Source: a bacterium
GTDB taxonomy: Bacteria; Actinomycetota; Acidimicrobiia; UBA5794; ZC4RG35
Direction of reading: 5' to 3'
NCBI GenBank assembly: GCA_028819835.1
Contig: JAPPKR010000122.1
Span: 1-12,075, forward strand
DNA: 12,075 bases
The notes under the pieces were generated by a model. The model did not search any database, was not told the origin of the DNA, and worked only from the letters and a program-made list of their open reading frames with translations. Below are positions 6,066 through 10,634 of this stretch, in pieces. The position numbers were made by a program, and so were the translations under genes. Within the stretch, counting starts at the first letter, position 1; each line of letters opens with the position of its first letter.

Positions 6066-7300
6066 CCAGACTGGCCCACCGCAGTCAGATCTCCCTCCCG
6101 GATCAACTCCCACACCATCGGGAGGTCGGGATGGTACGCCAACTCGTAGAAGTGGCCGACGTCCATGATCACCATGTCTCCGATCGCGCCCCTGCCCAGC
6201 CATCCCCTGGTCGTGTCGCCCAGTGCCTGCGCACCCCCGAAGGTGGCGCACCACAACGCCGTCTCGATCGGGACTTCGCCTGCCTCGGAAGCGACCCAGG
6301 CCAGAAAGGGCATGGAGGTCACCGACCTCTCACCTGGCAGGCAGTCGCTGCCCAGCGCCACCGGTATGCCCAACTCCATGAGGCTGCGAATCGGAAGGCG
6401 GGTCCGGAGACTGGCCACCGGCAACACCACCACCGCTCCTCCCTGCAAACGCAGCGCCTCCAGGGTCGACTCGTCCAACTCCGTCATGTCCTGGACCGCC
6501 AGGGGACGGACCGACCGCACCAGGTCGGAGGGGATCCCGGGTCGGCCGTGCAGCCGGACCCGCTTGCGCAGATTGCCCATGGAAGCACACAGCTTCCTCA
6601 CATCGGCGGAGGAGAAGCCTCCCGAGCCCACCGTCACGGAGAGGCCGGAGGCGTACTGGGAGACATCCCGCAGGATGCTGCGCGCGGCGGGATCATAGGG
6701 TGAGGGAAAGCCGGCATCGGGCCCTACCGTCCAGCTTGTCACGACCTTGAGGGGGAGTTGCTCCCCCAGCATGGCCGCGGTGGAAAGGCGCTGTTGGTCC
6801 TCCAGCGGATCGCCCCGGCTTCTAACCGACACCGAAAGGCAGGTCGCCCCGCCGGCCAGCAGACGCCCCGCCCACTCGGCCGCCATCTCGGGCTCCGTCG
6901 TCCCGTTGGACGTCCCGCGGCGCCCGGTTCCGCCCGCCACCTGGGAGAAGGCGTCCACAAAACCCGGCACCACCACCCTACCCCCGCAATCAAGCCGGGG
7001 CAGGCCTTCGAGTTGAGGGGGAAGCTCGTTTTCGGATCCCACCCATGCCACCTTGCCCTTCCGGATCGCCACCGCCGCGTTCTCGATGATGCCGAAGAAG
7101 TTCCCCCACGACGGATCGTTGGTCATCAGGCGGCCGATGCCGGTCACCAGCCGGTCCGTTCCATGCGGTCGAAGCGCCTCCTGGGCAACCGTGTGGGCCG
7201 TCGCTGCGCATTCGTCACAGATCCCCACTCCTTTCGGACCGGCAACCACGTAAGAGCCGGGGCCGGGAAGCCGGCTGCAGAATGAGCATCTGGCAGACAT
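6062..7300 (-). CDS. ClpX-type Cys4 zinc finger fused to a degenerate imidazolonepropionase-like amidohydrolase
   Basis: This 412-residue two-domain protein begins with CSFC (5-8) and ends its finger in AGPKGVGICDEC (20-31). That matches the zinc-binding domain of ClpX (CSFC...AGPSVYICDEC), with C5, C8, C28 and C31 intact. From about residue 48 it follows the imidazolonepropionase/amidohydrolase plan: a small beta domain, then VVVPGFVDAFSQV where family members read PGLVDxHTH, LRKRVRLHGRP, and IPVALGSDCLPGERSVTSMPF. The HxH metal ligands are F118-S119-Q120, and the SADHL histidine region is AVQDM (268-272). H251 and D319 remain. It should therefore not work as a normal metal-dependent cyclic amidohydrolase, and may be a binding or adaptor protein. 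It is the first gene of the four-gene operon. The ATG at 7300 has no Shine-Dalgarno sequence, but a TACGCT box lies 10 nt upstream. The domain calls are strong; the function is unknown. Confidence 0.85.
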   Translation of the reverse strand: MSARCSFCSRLPGPGSYVVAGPKGVGICDECAATAHTVAQEALRPHGTDRLVTGIGRLMTNDPSWGNFFGIIENAAVAIRKGKVAWVGSENELPPQLEGLPRLDCGGRVVVPGFVDAFSQVAGGTGRRGTSNGTTEPEMAAEWAGRLLAGGATCLSVSVRSRGDPLEDQQRLSTAAMLGEQLPLKVVTSWTVGPDAGFPSPYDPAARSILRDVSQYASGLSVTVGSGGFSSADVRKLCASMGNLRKRVRLHGRPGIPSDLVRSVRPLAVQDMTELDESTLEALRLQGGAVVVLPVASLRTRLPIRSLMELGIPVALGSDCLPGERSVTSMPFLAWVASEAGEVPIETALWCATFGGAQALGDTTRGWLGRGAIGDMVIMDVGHFYELAYHPDLPMVWELIREGDLTAVGQSG

Positions 7301-7310
7301 CTAAGGGATG

Positions 7311-7316
7311 AGCGTA
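7311..7316 (-). promoter_or_regulatory. Putative -10 box (TACGCT) of the four-gene operon, nearly leaderless
   Basis: On the reverse strand TACGCT (7316-7311) fits TANNNT and ends 10 nt before the ATG at 7300. This predicts a leader of about 3 nt, consistent with no Shine-Dalgarno sequence. It would drive the amidohydrolase-like, phosphodiesterase, permease and ATPase genes together. No convincing -35 is seen. Confidence 0.4.
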
Positions 7317-7385
7317 GACAATCCGGACAAGGACAGGGGGTTACCGCGAGGCTACCGCGCCGGAACGGGAGGGCTCGCGCTTTGC

Positions 7386-7391
7386 TACCGT
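7386..7391 (+). promoter_or_regulatory. Putative -10 box (TACCGT) and RBS for the crotonase gene
   Basis: TACCGT fits TANNNT and predicts a transcript start near 7398, leaving about 26 nt of leader. That leader contains AAAGG (7410-7414), 9 nt before the GTG at 7424, a workable ribosome binding site that supports that start. The 123-bp divergent gap 7301-7423 holds nothing else recognisable. Confidence 0.35.
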
Positions 7392-7423
7392 GGAGAACAC
7401 CCTGATCCGAAAGGTTCACCTCA

Positions 7424-8197
7424 GTGGAGTGCGGATACGAGTTGGCCGGCGAGGTAGCCGTGGTGACCCTTCGCCGACCCTCCCGTTACAACGCCATCAC
7501 CCTGTCGATGGCCGGAGAACTCACCAAGGCGATTCGACGAGCGGGCGCGGAAGCCCGGGCGGTGGTGATCACCGGTGAGGGCCGGGCGTTCTGCGCCGGT
7601 GCGGATCTCATCGAACTCACCAGGGAAATCGAGGAGGTCGGGGATCTCGAGACCATCCTTCACGGCCACTTTCATCCCCTCATCGACGCCCTGTGGGAAT
7701 CGGATATCCCCACTGTGGCCGCGATCAACGGACCGGCCGCGGGAGCGGGAATGGGTATCGCCCTGTGCTGCGATCTACGAGTGATGGACCCGGAGTCCTA
7801 CTTCTTGAGCGCTTTCATCCATCTGGGCCTCACTCCCGACTCAGGCACAGCTTGGGTACTGCCGCGGATGGTCGGACTGGGAAGGGCGATGGAGATCGTC
7901 ATGTCCGGAAGGAAGGTGGCAGCCGGGGAGGCGCTTGAGATCGGGCTCTGCAACAAAGTGTCATCCTCCGGCGAGGCCCTCTCCGAAGCCTTGGAGTGGG
8001 CGAAGCGGCTTTGTGACGGACCCACCTCCGCCTACGGCGCCAACCGACGTCTTCTCTATGAGACCACCGGGCTGGGGTTCGCCGAGGGACTGGCCGCCGA
8101 AGCCGTAAGCCAGGGTCGCCTGGGCGAGTCGGCGCTCTTCGGTGAGGGGGTGGCGGCTTTCAAGGAGAAGCGAAAGGCCGACTTCCGCTCGGTGTAG
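7424..8197 (+). CDS. Enoyl-CoA hydratase/isomerase family protein (PaaG-like crotonase)
   Basis: A 257-residue crotonase-fold acyl-CoA enzyme. Seen are the first oxyanion-hole motif GRAFCAGADL (53-62) and the second, NGPAAGAGMGIAL (102-114), which together stabilise a thioester enolate. The two glutamates used by true enoyl-CoA hydratases are absent: the GGGCEL-type glutamate is replaced in GAGMGI, and the QPE glutamate lies in SAF. Instead the protein has IHLGLTPDSGTAWVLPRMVG with D139. This PD-S/C-G...LPR pattern is typical of the PaaG epoxyphenylacetyl-CoA isomerase and delta3-delta2 isomerase group. I therefore favour an isomerase over a hydratase; the acyl substrate is unknown. The GTG at 7424 is supported by AAAGG 9 nt upstream. 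It is divergent from the ABC operon and lies 68 nt before the SRAP gene. Confidence 0.9.
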   Translation: MECGYELAGEVAVVTLRRPSRYNAITLSMAGELTKAIRRAGAEARAVVITGEGRAFCAGADLIELTREIEEVGDLETILHGHFHPLIDALWESDIPTVAAINGPAAGAGMGIALCCDLRVMDPESYFLSAFIHLGLTPDSGTAWVLPRMVGLGRAMEIVMSGRKVAAGEALEIGLCNKVSSSGEALSEALEWAKRLCDGPTSAYGANRRLLYETTGLGFAEGLAAEAVSQGRLGESALFGEGVAAFKEKRKADFRSV

Positions 8198-8252
8198 GCG
8201 GGCCTGCCGGCGGTGGGTGGGCATGGCCCGGGCATCCTTTCGGGGCGCCCTT

Positions 8253-8258
8253 TACAAT
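8253..8258 (+). promoter_or_regulatory. Leaderless promoter -10 box (TACAAT) of the SRAP gene
   Basis: TACAAT, a near-consensus -10, ends exactly 7 nt before the ATG at 8266, so transcription should begin at or within one base of the start codon. No Shine-Dalgarno sequence is present. This is the clearest leaderless signal in the window and indicates that the SRAP gene has its own promoter in the 68-bp gap after the crotonase gene. No SOS-box palindrome was recognised here. Confidence 0.6.
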
Positions 8259-8265
8259 TGTTCCG

Positions 8266-8961
8266 ATGTGTGGCAGGTTCGGCCAAGCCCGGGGCCCGGA
8301 TTACTACGGCGAATACCTCGAGGTCGAGGAGACGGTCCCTGAACCCCTACCTCCCAGTTGGAACGTGGCGCCCACCGATCCTGTCTACGCATTCCGCCAC
8401 CGCAAGGGGAGTTTGCGCCTCGAGACCATGCGCTGGGGACTGATCCCCCATTGGGCCCCGGATCTGAAGACCTTCCACATCAACGCGCGTTCGGAGACTC
8501 TGCTTGAAAAACCTCTGTTCCGGGTCGGTTTGACCCGGCGTCGCTGCCTGATCCCCGCCGACGGCTTCTACGAGTGGACTTCTCGTTCGAGAGGTCACGT
8601 TCCCCACTGGTTCTTCCGCGCCGACGGAGAGGCGCTTGTATTCGCCGGCCTGTGGGGGGTGCGACGCCATCCGGTGGACGGGGAGTGGCTGGTGTCCTGC
8701 TCGATAATCACCGGCCCATCGGAAGGCCCCATCGCCGCAGTCCATCACCGAATGCCGGTGGCGCTGCCCCCGGACCGCTGGGAGGCCTGGCTGGATCCCG
8801 ACCTGGACGATGGGATCGCCGCCCGGGACCTTCTGGCGGCGCCCGAGACCGGAGGGTGGGCCACCCACCCGGTGTCCCGCAGGGTCAACAAGGTCAGCAA
8901 CAACGACCCCACCCTGATCCAGCCGGTCTCCTACCCGGCCGCTCCCACACTGGAAATGTAG
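8266..8961 (+). CDS. SRAP domain abasic-site processing protein (YedK/HMCES family)
   Basis: This 231-residue protein forms a covalent thiazolidine crosslink between its N-terminal cysteine and abasic sites in single-stranded DNA, protecting replication forks. Seen are MCGRFG with catalytic Cys2, which requires removal of Met1 and so fixes the ATG at 8266; the SWNVAPTDPV loop (31-40); HINARSET (71-78; N73, R75); GFYEW (100-104; E103); and AAVHHRMPV (158-165; H160). All active-site residues of E. coli YedK are in place, and the length is typical. The gene has its own leaderless promoter, and the ArsP-like permease starts 17 nt after its stop, so the two probably share a transcript. Family assignment is secure. 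Confidence 0.96.
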   Translation: MCGRFGQARGPDYYGEYLEVEETVPEPLPPSWNVAPTDPVYAFRHRKGSLRLETMRWGLIPHWAPDLKTFHINARSETLLEKPLFRVGLTRRRCLIPADGFYEWTSRSRGHVPHWFFRADGEALVFAGLWGVRRHPVDGEWLVSCSIITGPSEGPIAAVHHRMPVALPPDRWEAWLDPDLDDGIAARDLLAAPETGGWATHPVSRRVNKVSNNDPTLIQPVSYPAAPTLEM

Positions 8962-8978
8962 AACGGGGCGCGGTCACG

Positions 8979-9866
8979 TTGGCGGGAGCGATATTCGGTG
9001 ACGCGATCTGGCTGTTCGTGGAACTGCTGGCCCTTTTCCTTGGGGTCTCCTTCGGCCTGAACCTGCTGCAGCGCAGGCTGGGAAACACCCGTCTCAAGAC
9101 CCTGATGGGCGCCAGTCCCTTGAAAGCTGCCCTGAGGGGAATAGCGGTGGGGTTCGTCACACCATTCTGCACGTATTCGGCAATCCCGGTCCTGGTCGCC
9201 CTCCGGCAGGCGGGCGTAACAGCCGCCGGGTACGTGGCCTTCGTCGTGGCGGCGCCGGTGCTCGATCCGATTCTTTTCGGCGCGCTGCTGATCATCGTGG
9301 GGTGGAAAGCCGCCTTGATCTACCTGGGAGTGGCCTTTGCGGCCGCTCTCGCCCTGGCGCTGGTGGCGGAAAGGGTGAATCTGGAACGCTTCATGAAACC
9401 GCTTCCGGTTGCCGGGGGATCGGCCGACCACTCGACGCCCTGGGCGGGCATCGGTCTCGAGTGGCGCCCGGCCTGGAAGGCTTCCCGGGCATTGCTCCGA
9501 ACCATGTTGCCCCTGCTGGTGGTCGGGGTGGGGCTCGGCCTGGCGATTACCGTCTTCCTTCCTGCCGAGACCGTCGCCCGCATCCCGGTGCTGGCCGGCG
9601 ACGGCGCCATCCTCGCCGCGGCCGCGGTCGGGACCTTCTTTTATGTCAGCACCGAGATATTCGTGCCCATCGCCGACGCCCTCCGTTCGGCGGGAATCGG
9701 GATAGGCGCCATAGTCGCCCTCACCATCGCCGGCGCCGGGTTCAACATCCCCGAATTCGTGATCCTGAGCAAACTGGCCGGCAAAGGAATTCTGGCCGTA
9801 TTCGGCCTGTACGTGTTCGGGGTGGCGGTTCTGGGCGGGGTGATCGCCCAGATGCTCGTTGCCTAG
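8979..9866 (+). CDS. ArsP-family permease (DUF318 / YraQ-like)
   Basis: An integral membrane protein of 295 residues with about eight hydrophobic spans in two homologous halves around a polar loop (near VNLERFMKPLP to WRPAWKASR). The first half has GFVTPFCTYSAIPVLVALRQAG, starting near residue 58; this is the signature of the ArsP_1 permease family, some members of which export trivalent organoarsenicals. The typical CSC/CTC pair is reduced to C64 with Y66 in place of the second cysteine, so arsenical transport is uncertain. The second half has STEIFVPIADALRSAG and AGAGFNIPEFVILSKL. The TTG at 8979 is the first usable start after the SRAP stop and sits right before the first span. A much longer frame reaching back to 8574 is only the SRAP gene read in another frame. 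The stop lies 1 nt from the stop of the convergent gene. Confidence 0.88.
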   Translation: MAGAIFGDAIWLFVELLALFLGVSFGLNLLQRRLGNTRLKTLMGASPLKAALRGIAVGFVTPFCTYSAIPVLVALRQAGVTAAGYVAFVVAAPVLDPILFGALLIIVGWKAALIYLGVAFAAALALALVAERVNLERFMKPLPVAGGSADHSTPWAGIGLEWRPAWKASRALLRTMLPLLVVGVGLGLAITVFLPAETVARIPVLAGDGAILAAAAVGTFFYVSTEIFVPIADALRSAGIGIGAIVALTIAGAGFNIPEFVILSKLAGKGILAVFGLYVFGVAVLGGVIAQMLVA

Positions 9867-9867
9867 C

Positions 9868-10422
9868 TCAGGGCTGTCTTCCCACCAGCGCCAGGTAACG
9901 ATCGACGATCGAGGCGTCCTCGGGGACCTGGACCGGGGGGCCAATCCGCCCGGTCCTGCGGAACATCTCGGCTCTTCCGCCGATCAGGTCATAGCTGATC
10001 CGGCACAACTCGGGGGGCAGATTCACCTCCACACCGGTCGCGGTCGCGATATCCCAGGCGTGAGTCAAGGGGTCCCATTGAACGAAGGAGACGAACGTGG
10101 CCATGTCCATCCTCCCGAACCAGTACTTGTCCTCCCGTTCCAGCACACCCGGTTGACCAAGCGCCGCGACCAAGGGACCCCTGGTCTCCTCCCACCGGGC
10201 CACGGGATCCCCGGGAGGATCGGGCTTTCCCGGCCTGGCCCACTCCCCCGTCCGGGCAATGTAGGCCAAGGCATCCAGGACGGCGCACTGATGGGCCAGC
10301 ACGTCACGCGCCGTCCAACCCTCGCATGGGGAGTCGTTGTCCCAAGCGTCAGCCGGCACCTTCCGGCAAACCGCGTCGAAGAGGTCCACGGCCGCCATGA
10401 AGTTCTCGAGCTTCCGGTTCAT
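9868..10422 (-). CDS. TIGR03086-like metal-binding protein (mycothiol maleylpyruvate isomerase N-terminal / DinB-like fold)
   Basis: This 184-residue four-helix protein is of the DinB / mycothiol-dependent maleylpyruvate isomerase N-domain superfamily. Seen are NDSPCEGWTARDVLAHQ (29-45), with H44 as the first metal ligand, and WDPLTHAWDIATATG (116-130). In the latter, D117-x3-H121 matches the E-x3-H ligands of the mycothiol isomerase, with aspartate replacing glutamate. Actinobacterial members use a bound divalent metal and often mycothiol; the reaction of this one is unknown. The ATG at 10422 is chosen because MNRKLENF starts the first helix and a TACCAT box lies 10 nt upstream. A longer frame reaching 10677 crosses repetitive intergenic sequence and is not credible. 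It converges with the ArsP gene at a 1-nt gap and is divergent from the gamma-glutamyltranspeptidase gene. Confidence 0.87.
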   Translation of the reverse strand: MNRKLENFMAAVDLFDAVCRKVPADAWDNDSPCEGWTARDVLAHQCAVLDALAYIARTGEWARPGKPDPPGDPVARWEETRGPLVAALGQPGVLEREDKYWFGRMDMATFVSFVQWDPLTHAWDIATATGVEVNLPPELCRISYDLIGGRAEMFRRTGRIGPPVQVPEDASIVDRYLALVGRQP

Positions 10423-10432
10423 GCCGGGATCG

Positions 10433-10438
10433 ATGGTA
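10433..10438 (-). promoter_or_regulatory. Putative -10 box (TACCAT), nearly leaderless promoter of the DinB-like gene
   Basis: On the reverse strand TACCAT (10438-10433) ends 10 nt before the ATG at 10422, predicting a leader of 3-4 nt. No Shine-Dalgarno sequence is present. The arrangement is the same as at 1788 and 7311. Confidence 0.45.
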
Positions 10439-10460
10439 CCCCGGTGCGAAGAGACCCATT

Positions 10461-10477
10461 CCGGCCCTCTGGGCCGG
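10461..10477. repeat. Perfect inverted repeat, 7-bp arms
   Basis: CCGGCCC and GGGCCGG flank a 3-nt TCT loop. It lies just upstream of the -10 box of the minus-strand DinB-like gene. It could be a hairpin or an operator half-site pair. Confidence 0.45.
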
Positions 10478-10516
10478 CTACCCGAAAGCAGGCCGGGACG
10501 GCCGCCGCGCCCCGGG

Positions 10517-10529
10517 CCTCGTTGCGAGG
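10517..10529. repeat. Perfect inverted repeat, 5-bp arms
   Basis: CCTCG and CGAGG surround a TTG loop. It is short on its own and is listed because it is one of four inverted repeats in the same 212-bp gap. Confidence 0.3.
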
Positions 10530-10553
10530 TCTCAACCCCGGCTCCGCGGGTTA

Positions 10554-10571
10554 TTCTCCGAGACGGGAGAA
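10554..10571. repeat. Inverted repeat overlapping a possible -10 of the ggt-like gene (operator candidate)
   Basis: TTCTCC and GGAGAA flank a 6-nt GAGACG spacer. A plus-strand TATTCT (10552-10557), the only good TANNNT candidate found for the gamma-glutamyltranspeptidase gene, overlaps its left arm. A dimeric regulator bound here would cover the promoter. This is inference from position and symmetry only. Confidence 0.4.
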
Positions 10572-10574
10572 CCG

Positions 10575-10607
10575 CAGGGCCCGGCGCCACAGGCGTCGCG
10601 GGCCCTG
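10575..10607. repeat. Strong hairpin, 8-bp perfect arms, in the leader of the ggt-like gene
   Basis: CAGGGCCC (10575-10582) and GGGCCCTG (10600-10607) pair perfectly. The 17-nt interior can extend the stem (GGCGCC against GGCGTC, one non-Watson-Crick pair). It would lie in the 5' leader, 27 nt before the ATG at 10635, with no U-tract. An attenuator or a translation-controlling structure is possible. Confidence 0.45.
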
Positions 10608-10634
10608 GACCCGCCACCCAGACCGAGCCGACAG

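Noticed and set aside
6066..6254. 63-residue N-terminal extension of the phosphodiesterase
   Set aside because: It lies inside the amidohydrolase-like gene in another frame and has no GDPD similarity. The ATGA junction at 6065-6062 is the natural start.
8574..8978. Long in-frame extension upstream of the ArsP-like gene
   Set aside because: It is the SRAP gene read in another frame, rich in R, G and P, with no membrane or domain motif. The permease starts at TTG 8979.
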